This document shows, piece after piece, positions 49,936-61,483 of a DNA stretch of 64,000 nucleotides (positions within the stretch are counted from its first letter, which is position 1; every line of letters starts with the position of its first letter). Below the pieces are notes generated by a model. It was not told where the DNA came from and ran no database searches. It saw only the letters and a program-made list of their open reading frames with translations. Both the position numbers and the translations under genes were made by a program. Location: the NCBI RefSeq assembly GCF_025997855.1, contig NZ_AP026561.1, forward strand, positions 620,001 through 684,000, given 5' to 3'. This DNA comes from Deinococcus aetherius (lineage in GTDB: Bacteria > Deinococcota > Deinococci > Deinococcales > Deinococcaceae).

Positions 49936-51104
49936 CGGGGCACCGTTGCGCTGAGGGTCAAGCCGCGTCCGGGCGCACTGTCAACGCGCAACTCGCCGCC
50001 CAGCAGCGCGACCCGCTCGCGGGCCCCGGGCAGGCCGAATCCCCCGCCCGGAGCCCGCGCCCCCACCCCCTCGTCACAGATCGTCAACGTGACCGACCCC
50101 GGGTGGTACTCCAGCGTCAGCTCGGCCCGCGAGGCGTGGGCGTGCTTGCGGACGTTCGTCACGCCTTCCTGCGCCACGCGGTACAGCGCCTGCTCGGCGT
50201 CGGAACCCAGCGGCCGACGGGCGCCGTGTACGCGCAGCGCCACCTCGACTCCGGCCCCGTGGGCCTCCTGCGCCAGAAGCGCGAGCGCGTCCGGCAGCGC
50301 CGGCGGCGCGTCCCGCAGGGTGCCCACCGAGCGACGCACGTCCGCGAGCGCGCCCTGCGTCAGGCCGCGCGCCTGTTCGAGCGCGTGCCCGGCCCGCGCG
50401 GGGTCGCCCGGCAGCACGGCCTGCGCGGCCTGCAACTGGACGTGCAGGGCCGTGAGGTGGTGCCCGAGGCCGTCGTGGATGTCGCGCGCGATGCGGTTGC
50501 GTTCCCGGGTGGCGGCCAGTTCCTCGGCCTGCGCGGCCGACGCCCGCAGGGCCCGGTTGACCTGCTCGAGTTGGGCGGCCCGGGCCTCCTGCTCGGCCCG
50601 GCGCCGGCCCTCCTGCACCGCGGCGTGCGTGGTCAGCACCACGAAGAGGCCGGAGGCGAATAAAGCACCGCCGAGGCGCAGCGCGTCGTCCCACCGCGTT
50701 CCGAGGTAGTAGAGCGGCAGGCCCGCGCAGTACACGAGTGACCAGGACAGCGGCTGCGCCCGCGCGGCCTGACTGACCATCAGCAAGATCAGCAGCGTGA
50801 GACCGCTCCAGGTGCCGAGGGCGCCCGCCCCCGCGCCGCTCACCACGGTCAGGACTGCCCCTAGGGCAGCCTGCACGTGGGTGTAACCCAGCACCCACCA
50901 CGGCCCGCGGCGCCGAAGCCGCGGAAAGGCGACGACCGCCAGCGTCAGGTACGCGGCGCCGAGGCCGGCGACGGTCAGGCGCCGCCCCTCGCCGGCGACA
51001 GGCTCGCCAAGCATCAGCAGGTACGCCACGAGGAAAAAGGCCGCCAGCAGGGTGTCGCTGGCGCCGAGCGCGTCCCGTGGGGGTATCAAGGCCTTGCGGA
51101 TCAT
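49932..51104 (-). CDS. Sensor histidine kinase (HisKA_3/NarX-like)
   Basis: 390 aa from ATG 51104 (GAGGTGGG upstream); further open frame upstream has no support. Five to six membrane helices (about 10-130) form the input region. The H-box is RNRIARDIHDGLGHHLTALHVQLQAAQA with a HisKA_3 His, followed by an N-box/G-box ATPase domain ending CDEGVGARAPGGGFGLPGARERVALLGGEL. It phosphorylates the adjacent response regulator. DesK-type kinases share this layout; membrane-state sensing is possible but not shown. Confidence 0.9.
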   Translation of the reverse strand: MIRKALIPPRDALGASDTLLAAFFLVAYLLMLGEPVAGEGRRLTVAGLGAAYLTLAVVAFPRLRRRGPWWVLGYTHVQAALGAVLTVVSGAGAGALGTWSGLTLLILLMVSQAARAQPLSWSLVYCAGLPLYYLGTRWDDALRLGGALFASGLFVVLTTHAAVQEGRRRAEQEARAAQLEQVNRALRASAAQAEELAATRERNRIARDIHDGLGHHLTALHVQLQAAQAVLPGDPARAGHALEQARGLTQGALADVRRSVGTLRDAPPALPDALALLAQEAHGAGVEVALRVHGARRPLGSDAEQALYRVAQEGVTNVRKHAHASRAELTLEYHPGSVTLTICDEGVGARAPGGGFGLPGARERVALLGGELRVDSAPGRGLTLSATVPR

Positions 51105-51124
51105 GGGCCCACCTCGTTTCAACA

Positions 51125-51424
51125 TCATGGAGAGGCGGCCTGAGGGCCCCGTCGTCGCCCGCGCGAGGGGGCGTGCCCGTCCGGTCGGCACCCGGGCCCG
51201 GACGCCTGCCGCGGCCCGCCGGGGAGAAGGGGCCTCTTCCCCTGGTTGACCTGCGGCCCTCTCCCCGGCGCCGAGGTTGAGCGCCTCCAGGGGTCAAGAC
51301 GCGCTCGGCCCTTTCGCAGACTGGGGGGTGGCCCCGCGTGCTGGCCTCCCGGCTGGACAGCGACCCCCGCCAGCGCGTCCTGCTGGCCCGGCACCACGAT
51401 CCTCTGTCCTCCTGACCCCTCCAT
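51125..51424 (-). CDS. Doubtful small ORF with strong ribosome-binding site
   Basis: 99 codons, composition poor in structure (Gly, Pro, Arg). AAAGGAGC lies before ATG 51424 at good spacing, but after about 25 residues (MEGSGGQRIVVPGQQ) the sequence looks non-coding. It may be the start of a lost gene. Nothing else stands out in 51105-51565. Confidence 0.2.
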   Translation of the reverse strand: MEGSGGQRIVVPGQQDALAGVAVQPGGQHAGPPPSLRKGRARLDPWRRSTSAPGRGPQVNQGKRPLLPGGPRQASGPGCRPDGHAPSRGRRRGPQAASP

Positions 51425-51565
51425 GGTGGCGCTCCTTTCTCAGGCGGTGAGTGGGGGCCGCGGGCCTCGTCCGCACCCGGACCAACCGGGGCCTCCGGCG
51501 GGCGGACGGCCCCGACAAATCGTAGCAAGCGCCCGGACGCCACTGCGCCCGCGCGGGCCAGGACT

Positions 51566-52399
51566 TCACGCCGCAACGTCTCCCCGTTCGCGCATCCGGT
51601 CGGTCAGCTTCCTGGGCTGAAACAGGCTGACCCCCGCACCGTACCGGCGCTTCACGGCCTGCTGGACGAGCCAGACGCCGAGGCCCACGCCCAGCAGGCT
51701 GATGGTCATCTCCGGAAGGCGCATGATGGCGTTGACCTCAGCCACCTGCGCGTTGAACGCGTCGCTGCCGAAGCGGGCCGTCACCCGGCCGTAATTCACG
51801 GCGCTGTTCACCACGCCCCCGATCAGGTCGAAGACCGCGCAGGCGACGGTGCCCAGCACGAGTCCCCGGTGAATCCACCGGTCGCGCGTGGCCTGCCGCA
51901 GGGCGGCCCGAGTGCCCGGCTTCTCGCCCAGGCTGGCGGCGTCGACGAAGACGCGGAACAGGGGCAGCGTCGTCCCCGCGCTGATCAGGAACAGCAGGGC
52001 CGTCAGGTAGGAGCGGGCGCTGTCCTTGACCGCGAACCAGAAGCCGTCCACGTACCAGAAGGTCAAGGCGCCCGAGAGGATAGCTCCCGTCCCGGCGATC
52101 AGCGAGATCGGGCTCACGCGGCGACTGAGCGCCAGCTCCGTCAGGACGTACCCGACGGGGAGAAGCGAAGCGAGCACGTAGGCCCGCACGTTTCCCGCCT
52201 CGCCGCCCCCGAACACGTTCTCGGAAACGCTGAGGCCGAGGCCCAGGAAATTCGGGCTCAGGATCAGGATCGGGAGGACCAGGGTGAAGAGCAGGTCCCA
52301 GACGGCCTTCGGCAGGCGGCGTGCGCGGGCAGGAAAGACCTGAGCCGCCATGCCCCTTGCCGCCTGGGGAGGCCCAGCACGCTCTGATGGATTCGTCAT
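51566..52399 (-). CDS. VC0807-like integral membrane protein
   Basis: 277 aa from ATG 52399. Six or more hydrophobic segments: WDLLFTLVLPILILSPNFLG (about 32-51), AYVLASLLPVGYVLTELAL, VSPISLIAGTGAILSGALTFWYVDGFWF, LTALLFLISAGTTLPLF, GLVLGTVACAVFDLIG, and MTISLLGVGLGVWLVQQAV. The pattern resembles the VC0807/septation-protein-A-like family, of unknown function. A weak GGCGGC is the only ribosome-binding candidate. Confidence 0.65.
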   Translation of the reverse strand: MTNPSERAGPPQAARGMAAQVFPARARRLPKAVWDLLFTLVLPILILSPNFLGLGLSVSENVFGGGEAGNVRAYVLASLLPVGYVLTELALSRRVSPISLIAGTGAILSGALTFWYVDGFWFAVKDSARSYLTALLFLISAGTTLPLFRVFVDAASLGEKPGTRAALRQATRDRWIHRGLVLGTVACAVFDLIGGVVNSAVNYGRVTARFGSDAFNAQVAEVNAIMRLPEMTISLLGVGLGVWLVQQAVKRRYGAGVSLFQPRKLTDRMRERGDVAA

Positions 52400-52933
52400 G
52401 CCGCCAGGGTAGGCGCGTGGCGGCCACACGGGATGCGCTAGAAGTCATGCGGGGCGGTCACCCCGCCAGGGCCGGTCGGGTCACGCGCCCTTCCGGCACG
52501 AATCACCTGCCGCTCCTGGTGTCGGCCTCCCCGAGCCTGGGCGGCCCTGACGGTTTCAGCGCACGGCCCCGAAGTCCTTGCGCGGATCGTCGGGAACACT
52601 CCACGCGAACGCCGTAGATGTGCCATGAACCGGAGGCATGGAGCATATTGGCGGATATCGGCCCCAGGCCGCCGCCCTGGACGGAACCCGGCGAAGCGCC
52701 ACCCGGCGTCAGGAGCACCTCACGAAAGCCAGAAACCCGGTCGCTGTCACAGTCAGTCCGTGGTGCAGGAAAGGCGGCAGCGGAGATTGAGCTTCCCGAC
52801 GGTCACTGTCCCCCACCCTTGCGAGCCGGATTGAAATCAAACCGGGTCAGGACGAGGGCGAACGGTCTGGTGGTCTGCGGCGCGTCCGTTCCTGGTGTGA
52901 GCGTCGTCGAATACGGCCAGCACGCCCTGGGAG
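52400..52933. other. Gene-free interval
   Basis: 534 bp on the far side of the nucleotidyltransferase gene's stop. No frame shows recognisable motifs; it may contain further decayed sequence. Confidence 0.35.
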
Positions 52934-53455
52934 TCAGCTGCCGTGAGGACGAAAGCGGCACGGCAGCGGCAGGTCGAAGCGGGCACACAGCCGCGCCACG
53001 TCGTGATGATCCACCGAACGAGGTTCAAAGCTGTTCCGAAACTGGAGCACGAAGGGCGCAGCCACACAGCGCACCCGCAGCTCGCCCAGCGTTCCCGCCC
53101 CGTCCAGCGCGCCCACCGGATACATGATTCCCTGTGCAGGGTCGCCGAGGACGGCGTTGCCAGCCACGTCGAGCACGAAGCCGTGTAAGTCGACCTGCCA
53201 GCCCGACGGTTGACGGAACACGCGGTTCCACTCGGGCTCGCCGTCGCGTTCGGCCTCCACGTAGCCGTGGGACTTAAGGATGTTCTCGCACGAGGGAAGT
53301 TCCCCGAACTTCAGCGCCAGGTCGAGATCGGAGTGTGGCCGCGTCTGTTCGCCCAGAAGGGCGTCAACGCCCCAGCCGCCATCGACCCAGACTTGAAGCT
53401 GTGCCGCCTCGAAGGATTGGTAGAGCTCCACGACCTGCTCCAGCTTCATTCTCAC
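52934..53455 (-). CDS. LinA/ANT(2'')-like nucleotidyltransferase
   Basis: 173 aa. LQVWVDGGWGVDALLGEQTRPHSDLDLAL (21-49) contains the nucleotidyltransferase glycine motif and DxD metal site as in lincosamide and aminoglycoside 2''-nucleotidyltransferases. WQVDLHGFVLD supplies the third acidic residue and FEPRSVDHHDVARLC ends the fold as in Lnu-type enzymes. A resistance role is conceivable, but many such chromosomal proteins have unknown substrates. ATG 53449 is an alternative start. Confidence 0.78.
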   Translation of the reverse strand: MRMKLEQVVELYQSFEAAQLQVWVDGGWGVDALLGEQTRPHSDLDLALKFGELPSCENILKSHGYVEAERDGEPEWNRVFRQPSGWQVDLHGFVLDVAGNAVLGDPAQGIMYPVGALDGAGTLGELRVRCVAAPFVLQFRNSFEPRSVDHHDVARLCARFDLPLPCRFRPHGS

Positions 53456-53553
53456 AGCCTACCCGTCCGGCTGTGGTTGGCGTTCACCCACGGGCCGGCC
53501 CCGTCGTAGTGACGCAGGGGCTGCTGTCAATGTCAGTTTCGTCGTGGGTCCCC

Positions 53554-54418
53554 CTACCTTTTGGTGACGCTGGCCGTGGGGCGTTGGGCCTGGTGCAGCA
53601 CCCTCGCCTTGGGCAGGTCGAGGCCCGCCCGGCCGTACATCCCCCGCTTGATGGTCTTGAGGCGGTTGATCTGCCCCTCCATCCGCCCATTGCTGTACGC
53701 CGTTTCCACCGCTGCCCGCACTGCGTCGAAATCGCGGTCGAGTCCGACCGCGAAGGCCCGAAGTTCTTTGATGCCACTCTGCTCCAGGTCACTGAGCCAA
53801 CCCCGTAGGGGTTGGGCCTCGTGTCCAGCCAACAGCTTCCAGCCCGTCGTCAGCAGCCGTTCCACCTGGACGAACTTGGGCGTCGCCGCTCGACCCGCTT
53901 CCAGCAGCGCGCCGACTTCCGGCGCGCGAATGGTGCTGGGAACCAGCACGGCCCAGGAGAGCGTAGAACTCACGGACGGCGGTGTACCCGCCCTGGTAGC
54001 CCTGCCCCCGCAATTCCTGGTGCAACGCCACCGCGTTGCACCTCCCTGCCGCCCATTGGGCAGTCAGCCACTCCCGATACGGCGCGATCACCTGACGGCG
54101 CGGTGGCCGTGCCGCCGTGCCAGGGTGCTGCTCGAACTGGGCCTACTTCCTGACCGTACCGGTAGCGACTCCCGCCTCACGGGCGGTCTGCTTGACCGAC
54201 CTGCCCCCGGCCAGCAGGCGTTTGACCGCCTCGAAGCACTGCCGCTGGTGGGCGGAAGGTGGATGAGCCTGGAGCGGGGCAGCGGGCTCTTCCGCCCTTT
54301 CTTCCTCGACTGCTTGAAGTGGTCGAGGGTCGGGCGCCGGGAGGGTCTTGCGCAACGCGGCGAAGATGGAGTGCGTGCGCTGGAAATAGCGTTCGAGGGT
54401 TTCGCGCAGGTTTTTAAG
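53554..54418 (-). pseudogene. ISL3-family transposase remnant
   Basis: Read leftward: LKNLRETLERYFQRTHSIFAAL, then AHQRQCFEAVKRLLAGGRSVKQTAREAGVATGTVRK and a TAG. The same frame continues VIAPYREWLTAQWAAGRCNAVALHQELRGQGYQGGYTAVREFYALLG, then a frameshift near 53950 leads to STIRAPEVGALLEAG and the end NGRMEGQINRLKTIKRGMYGRAGLDL. These are conserved ISL3 C-terminal blocks. The zinc-finger and first DDE part are missing, so the element is dead. Confidence 0.75.
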
Positions 54419-54765
54419 CTATGACGGCAAAGCAAGCTTAAGGAGCTGAGCTTCCAGAGCGGCGGGGTACCGATCAGGAGAACGGCGGAAGCGGAGTTGC
54501 TGTCGTCGCGCTTCATGCCGGACTTCCAGTCCGGCCCGGAGACGGCGCCAAGCGATGAGGCACCGAGGCCGAAGATCAGGTCCCGTAAGTGGCTGAAGTC
54601 GTGTGCCGAAGGCCGCGACCAGACGAACCTGCCCACGGATCACGGTGCTCGGGGAGGCGACCTTGCGCCTAGCGATGCGCCGCTCGTGGTATCGAGCCGA
54701 GCCGAAGAAATGCTCTAGATCGTTGTTGGTGCGCGGCAGGCCAGGCAGACGGTAGGTATGGAACA
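54419..54765 (-). pseudogene. C-terminal remnant of a second transposase
   Basis: LFHTYRLPGLPRTNNDLEHFFGSARYHERRIARRKVASPSTVIRGQVRLVAAFGTR is a transposase C-terminal block (N-N-D-L-E-H-F-F with the putative catalytic Glu, and YHERR). It stops at 54419, directly next to the ISL3 remnant. Upstream of 54765 the sequence becomes the ADP-ribosylglycohydrolase remnant on the other strand, so this element is truncated at its 5' end. Confidence 0.65.
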
Positions 54766-55446
54766 GGCGCGAACTTGGGGACCTGCGCGCGTGGCGCGGG
54801 GCGGAGCCGGACTGGCGGGTCACGCGGGAGCGCATCGAGGCGGAGTACGGCTACGACCGCTACGGCGGCCTGGTCCACGTCGTGCCCAACCACGCCCTGG
54901 TGCAGCTCGCACTGCTCTACGCGGACGGCGACTTCACCCGGGCCATGCTCATCGCCAACACGAGCGGCTGGGACACCGACTGCAACGCGGGCAACGTGGG
55001 CTGCTTCCTGGGAATTCAGCAGGGACTGGCGGCCTTCGAGGGGCAGGCGTTCGACTGGCGCTCCCCGGTGGCCGACCGGCTGTACCTGCCCTCGGCGGAG
55101 GGCGGGCGGGTTGCGGCGGTACTATGCCCTGTTGCGGCGGGGAGGGCTGTTGCAACTCGTGAAGGTGCTGGGGGAGGAGACGGTGCTGGCCGAGACTTCC
55201 TGCCCGTGGTCCTTTGGGGAGGCGCGGGGCTTCGCGCTGGAGGTGCGGGGCGGGGTGGTACGGGCCTGGCTGGACGGGGAACTCCTGCTGGAGGCCCGGG
55301 ACGGGGAGGAGCCGCTGCCGGGGGGCGCGGTGGGCCTGGTGTGCGAGGAGGGGACGGTGACGTGTGAGGCCGTGCGCGTGACCCCACTGCGAGGTGACGT
55401 GTCCAGGCCGCAGGGAGACCCGATCTCGCGGCCTCCGTTCCCCTGA
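54766..55446 (+). pseudogene. ADP-ribosylglycohydrolase-family gene, 5'-truncated and frameshifted
   Basis: ELGDLRAWRGAEPDWRVTRERIEAEYGYDRYGG, then VVPNHALVQLALLYADGDFTRAMLIANTSGWDTDCNAGNVGCFLGIQQGLAAFEG shows the ADP-ribosylglycohydrolase metal motif (S-G-W-D-T-D-C-N). After SPVADRLYLPSAEGGR the frame changes, with internal sequence missing, and continues RYYALLRRGGLLQLVKVLGEETVLAE to a jelly-roll-like tail ending VTCEAVRVTP. The 5' half is lost at the junction with the transposase remnant. Hydrolysis of ADP-ribose bonds was the likely ancestral role. Confidence 0.72.
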
Positions 55447-55728
55447 GGTTCCCCACGCCGGAGCATGACAGGAGGGTCGGGTCGTTACGGCTGTGGCGGG
55501 CCGCCGACGGTCGACACCCCAAGGACTCCCAGGGGTTGCTGACCCTCCAGGCCGGACCGGGTTCATCGGGGTGAGGAGACCACCCGCGCGGGTCCTGTGC
55601 ACGTCCGGCCCCCGGGAGAGCCCGCCGCGGTAGGGCCTGGGCACCATACGGGTGAAGACCGGGGAAGTCTGGACGTCCCGCCGGGTTGTCACGGTCGCAC
55701 CTTCAACGCGGGGAGGCGCTGGCCGGGC

Positions 55729-56595
55729 TCAGGGCGGCCCCGCCTCCGCCCGGTTCCCCGCGCTGCCTGCGCGGAAGCCCGAGGGTGGCACGCCCGCCCA
55801 GCGGCGAAAGGCGGTGGAGAAGGCGAAGGCGTTGTCGTACCCGACGGCCAGGGCGACCGCCTCCACGGACCACCCGGTGGCGCGCAGCAGGTGGGTGGCG
55901 CGCTGCATGCGCAACTGGGTCACCTGCCGCAGGGGGCTGCGCCCCAGGTGGCGGTGGCAGAGGAGGCGCAACTGCTCGCTGCTGACGTGGGCGAGTTCGG
56001 CGAGGTCGCGCACCGTCCACGCCCGGGCGAGGTCGCCGTCCACCGCCTCCCACACCCGGGCCAGCCGCCCCTCGCGTCGCCGCCGCACGGCGCGTTCCAC
56101 ATGCAGGTGCACGAGGTCGGCCCAGTGGCGCAAGAAGGCGGGCTCGGCGCTCCCGATGAATTCGCCGTACAGGCCCAGGATGCTTGCGTGCAGGGGTTCG
56201 GCGGCCAGCGGCACGAGGGTGGGGGCCGGGACGTCCACGAGCGGGGCCTGCTGCGGCCCCTCCTGGTAGATGACCCAGGCCAGGGTCCAGCGCTCGTCGC
56301 CGGAAGTGTGGTAGGCGTGCAGGGCGCCGCGCGGCGCGAGGTAGGCGCTGCCCGGGGCGCACACCACCCACTGCTCCCCGACCCGCACCTGCCCATGGCC
56401 CGCGACACACGCCAGCAGCACGCTGATGTCCGGCTGGCGCCTCACCCACTGGAAGCCCGGCCCCGCCTCCGACACGCCCGCCGCGACCATGTGGTGCAGC
56501 GCGAGCGGCAGACAGCCCGTGGCGGGCACCACGTGCTCGCGGGTGCGGTCGCCCAGGACCTGGGTGTCACGAAGGTCCGCTGGTGTCTCGCCCAT
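55729..56595 (-). CDS. AraC-family transcriptional regulator (cupin sensor)
   Basis: 288 aa from ATG 56595 (a GTG one codon upstream is possible; AGGAGG lies just before). The N-terminal cupin sensor is FQWVRRQPDISVLLACVAGHGQVRVGEQWVVCAPGSAYLAPRGALHAYHTSGD. The C-terminal DNA-binding part has two helix-turn-helix motifs (VRDLAELAHVSSEQLRLLCHRHLGRSPLRQVTQLRMQRA and VEAVALAVGYDNAFAFSTAFRRWAGVPPSGFR). Such proteins commonly control sugar use. It diverges from the PhyH-type gene at 57183. Confidence 0.9.
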   Translation of the reverse strand: MGETPADLRDTQVLGDRTREHVVPATGCLPLALHHMVAAGVSEAGPGFQWVRRQPDISVLLACVAGHGQVRVGEQWVVCAPGSAYLAPRGALHAYHTSGDERWTLAWVIYQEGPQQAPLVDVPAPTLVPLAAEPLHASILGLYGEFIGSAEPAFLRHWADLVHLHVERAVRRRREGRLARVWEAVDGDLARAWTVRDLAELAHVSSEQLRLLCHRHLGRSPLRQVTQLRMQRATHLLRATGWSVEAVALAVGYDNAFAFSTAFRRWAGVPPSGFRAGSAGNRAEAGPP

Positions 56596-56598
56596 CAC

Positions 56599-57182
56599 GC
56601 CTCCTCACCTTCGTCGTCAATGCCCCCGCACGCCCTCTTCGATCATGTTCCGGCGTCTCGCCCGTGACCGGCGGACCCGGGCTTCGCCAGAGCGTGGTCC
56701 GTCACGTCATCGTGCCGCTCCCGGTGCCCGCCCTCGTGAATTCGCCTCTGTGGGACCGTGGAAGAGCCCCGTGTGCCTGTTGGGAACCCACGGACTCGCA
56801 GGTCCTGCCAACCGGCATCGCCCCTTTCCCGGGGAGTGCCGTCAGCCACCACGGCGAGGTGCCGCCATCGTCGCCGTGCACGCCCTGATCGCCTCCCTGT
56901 TCGCGCCCTGCTCCCCGGAGCAGAGCGTCACCCGCACAGGCCCGGGGGACCGGGGAGCCCGCCGCCCGGCCTCCGGCCCTCTCCGGACAGGAGTGGGGTT
57001 TGACGAAGGTCGCGCTGTATCTCAGCCATAGGCTTTTCCCTGACACGCCGCGAATATGGCAGAAAGACAGACAGGTGAGGAGGAGGCGTTGCCCAGAACG
57101 CAGCGGTGAGGTGTCGTTTTACGAAGGAAGCCCTTTCGACGGCGCGGCGGGCGCCGGTCCCCTCCCGTCACAGGAGGCACGG
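56599..57182. other. Long intergenic region between AraC and PhyH genes
   Basis: 584 bp with no supported gene. It must hold the promoters of both divergent genes. A TTGACG at 57000-57005 is the only good -35-like hexamer towards PhyH, without a convincing -10. Confidence 0.35.
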
Positions 57183-58001
57183 ATGAACAGCCAGGTGACG
57201 CCCGAGCAGGTGCGGCAGTTTCAGACCCGGGGGTTCGTGGTGCTCGATGGGTTTCTCGACGCTTCCGACCTCGCCACCTGGCGCGAGGTCGTGGAGGATG
57301 CGGTGGCCCAGCGCCTCTCGCTACGCAACGGGCTGAGCAACGCGGACTACCCCGACGAGTACTACCGTCAGGTCTTTACCCAGGCCCTGCGCCTCGCCGA
57401 CACGCACGAGGGCGTCGCGCGGCTGGTGCGCGACCCGCACCTGGGCGAGGTGGCCGCGACGCTGACCGGCGTGGACGGCGTGCGTATCTGGCACGACCAG
57501 GCCCTGATCAAGCAGCCGTACGGCAACCAGACCGCCTGGCACCGCGACACGCCCTACTGGGCGGTGCACTCCCCCAAGACCGTCAACATGTGGTTCGCCC
57601 TCGACGACGCCACCCTGGAAAACGGGTGCCTGTGGTACCTGCCAGGCACGCAGAACGACGGTGATTACCGCCTGGTGCGCATCGGGTCGAACATGGGCGA
57701 CATCTTCAAGGAGTACCCGGAGTGGAAGCGGATCGAGGCGGTGCCCGCCCCGTGCCGCGCCGGGTCGGTGGTGATCCACAACGGCATGGTCGCGCACGCG
57801 GCCGGGGCGAACATGACCCCGCGTCCCCGCCGCGCCATGACCAGCGTCTACTACCCCGACGGGGAGGTGTACAACGGCCAGCCCGATACCCTGCCCGAGG
57901 CGTACTACCGGAATCTTCAGGCGGGTGACCTCCTCGACGACGACCGCTACGTGCCGCTGGTGTGGAGCAAGGCCACCCACGGCTCCCTGGTCGCCGGCTG
58001 A
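57183..58001 (+). CDS. Phytanoyl-CoA dioxygenase (PhyH)-family protein
   Basis: 272 aa from ATG 57183 (AGGAGG upstream); the frame is open before this but lacks features. Fe(II)/2-oxoglutarate oxygenase fold: N-terminal QVRQFQTRGFVVLDGFLD, iron motif TAWHRDTPYW (H120, D122), WFALDDATLENGCLWYLPGTQ, and distal His with the 2-oxoglutarate Arg in VAHAAGANMTPRPRRAM (H205, R217). It hydroxylates an unknown small molecule, perhaps linked to the sugar locus since an AraC regulator diverges from it. Confidence 0.86.
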   Translation: MNSQVTPEQVRQFQTRGFVVLDGFLDASDLATWREVVEDAVAQRLSLRNGLSNADYPDEYYRQVFTQALRLADTHEGVARLVRDPHLGEVAATLTGVDGVRIWHDQALIKQPYGNQTAWHRDTPYWAVHSPKTVNMWFALDDATLENGCLWYLPGTQNDGDYRLVRIGSNMGDIFKEYPEWKRIEAVPAPCRAGSVVIHNGMVAHAAGANMTPRPRRAMTSVYYPDGEVYNGQPDTLPEAYYRNLQAGDLLDDDRYVPLVWSKATHGSLVAG

Positions 58002-58448
58002 GGTGCGCGATGTGCTCGCTCCCCCTGCACGTCTGCCCGGCCGGGAAAGGGCGCTGTGATCCTTCCTGCCGCTCGCTTCCGAACGCTCCTGGGACGCCGG
58101 GGGTCCAGACACGCCCCCCGACCCCGGTCCCCGGCACGCCTGGTCACTCGCTTTCCGGCGGTGACGCGTCCCTGCGAACCCCGGCGGCGCGGAGCCGCCC
58201 CACAGGTGCCGGAGAGGTCAAGTCGCCTCTGGATGCACCCGGGACGGTGCACCGCGTGGTGGCCAGACCGGACCATGAGGAGCGTCGCACCGGTCCGGGC
58301 TGAGAACACCGCCCCCGGTTGGTGGGCGTCATGGTCGGTCGCGGGGGAGGTTCGGCTTCCCGGCCTCACCTCTCGTGTGGAAGAAGCCCCTGGCCTACGC
58401 GCTCAAGCGAGAATTTGGCGGGCCTTGAGGCAGCAGGTCGGCCCTCCT
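58002..58448. other. Gene-free interval
   Basis: 447 bp between the convergent PhyH and ArsR-like genes. No recognisable gene, hairpin or repeat was found. Confidence 0.4.
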
Positions 58449-59411
58449 TCACTTCACCCTGTAAGGCTTCGTGTCCTGGCTGAACTCGTAACGAACCTGC
58501 ATCAGCAGGTCCTGCGCGTGGTTGCCGCAGCGTCGGCCGAACAGGTTCAACCCGCCGACGTGCCGCGCGTCCTCCCGAACGCCGATCCGCACCGCGACGT
58601 GGTGCTGGCCCTCCAGCCCCAGGTCGCCCAGGGTGACGTCCGACACCCGCTCGTCGTCGACGGAGGTGCCCTCTCCCGTGACGCGCCAGCGTTTGAGGAG
58701 GCCGTACATCGTCTGGTCATCCGGCCACCACTGGGGTGTGAGACGGCCCCGCTTCCCGCCGAAATCGCCCGGGCAGGTCCACGTGCCGATCTCCACGTCG
58801 TTGATCCACACCGTCACGTCCGAAGGCCACTCCGGGTCGTACTGGGGCGCTTCCGAACAGAGTTCCATGGAGAGGGCGAGTTCGGTGGCAAAGGCGCCGA
58901 AGGGCAGGTTGTTGGGAAACGCGTACTCGACGAAGCCCGAGCGAAACCACAGGAGCTGCGCGAAGACGTGTTCGGGCTCGAAAAAGGACCTCGGGTCGTC
59001 GAGCGTCCCGATGAACTGGAAGTCCCCCGCCAGGCCGCAGGTCGGCACCACCTGCGCGAAGCGGTAGTTGCCGATGGGCATCGAGACGGCCACCACATCG
59101 GGGGCGGCCTCGGCGACCGAGCCCGGCAACCGGACGTGCAACTCGTCGTACCGTTTGGAGATCAGCTTTTGCGTGCCCCGCGTGCCCGGCACCGTCTGCA
59201 CGTGCAGCAGCCCGGCCTCCTCCAGGTGCTTGAGATTGAAACTCACCGTGGCGTGGGGCAGGCCCAGCGCGGCGGTGAGTTCGGCGAGGTTCATCACGTT
59301 GTGCGAGAGCAGGCTCAGGATCAGCAGCCGCGTCTCCGACCCCAGGGCCTTGAGCACAGGCAGCGAGACCTCGCCGTCCACCGTGAGAATACGTTTCCCG
59401 GATACCGCCAT
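58449..59411 (-). CDS. ArsR-like transcriptional regulator of the sugar locus
   Basis: 320 aa. The winged helix spans about 15-90 (LPVLKALGSETRLLILSLLSHNVMNLAELTAALGLPHATVSFNLKHLEEAGLLHVQTVPGTRGTQKLISKRYDEL). The C-terminal 220 residues are a beta-rich domain seen in predicted regulators beside ABC sugar loci (WINDVEIGTWTCPGDFGGKRGRLTPQWWPDDQTMYGLL), probably sugar-sensing. It diverges from GH2/ABC genes starting at 59602 and is the obvious regulator of that operon. Confidence 0.82.
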   Translation of the reverse strand: MAVSGKRILTVDGEVSLPVLKALGSETRLLILSLLSHNVMNLAELTAALGLPHATVSFNLKHLEEAGLLHVQTVPGTRGTQKLISKRYDELHVRLPGSVAEAAPDVVAVSMPIGNYRFAQVVPTCGLAGDFQFIGTLDDPRSFFEPEHVFAQLLWFRSGFVEYAFPNNLPFGAFATELALSMELCSEAPQYDPEWPSDVTVWINDVEIGTWTCPGDFGGKRGRLTPQWWPDDQTMYGLLKRWRVTGEGTSVDDERVSDVTLGDLGLEGQHHVAVRIGVREDARHVGGLNLFGRRCGNHAQDLLMQVRYEFSQDTKPYRVK

Positions 59412-59424
59412 CGCTCCCCCTTTG

Positions 59425-59450
59425 CATCCAATCTATCAAAATACTGGATG
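59425..59450. promoter_or_regulatory. Possible operator of the ArsR-like regulator
   Basis: CATCCA (59425-59430) and TGGATG (59445-59450) are perfect inverted hexamers with a 14-bp AT-rich spacer, beginning 14 bp upstream of the regulator start. Confidence 0.4.
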
Positions 59451-59512
59451 GTTTGGAGGATTTTACGCTCCAGAACGAGGAGATGCGAGGCGAACCGAGG
59501 CATCAAAAAAAC

Positions 59513-59541
59513 TTGACTTTTAAGGGTCGGAGGACTTAACG
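59513..59541 (+). promoter_or_regulatory. Sigma-70-like promoter of the GH2/ABC sugar operon
   Basis: TTGACT (59513-59518) and TTAACG (59536-59541) are separated by 17 bp, 61 bp before the TTG start at 59602. An A7 run just upstream (59505-59511) may aid the promoter. Confidence 0.6.
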
Positions 59542-59601
59542 TGACGGTAGTTCCAAAACGAGGTCCTGTCCCGTCACGTTTCCCCGCCAAGGAGGACGCG
59601 C

Positions 59602-61437
<1,836 letters not shown>

Positions 61438-61483
61438 CGCCCACGGCCCCCGCCTTCGCCGCCCGCCGCCCCAGGAGGACCGT

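Noticed and set aside
51125..51424. Small ORF with an excellent ribosome-binding site as a real gene
   Set aside because: Only the first 15-25 residues look like protein; the rest is Gly/Pro/Arg-rich without pattern. Kept in the feature list at low confidence only.
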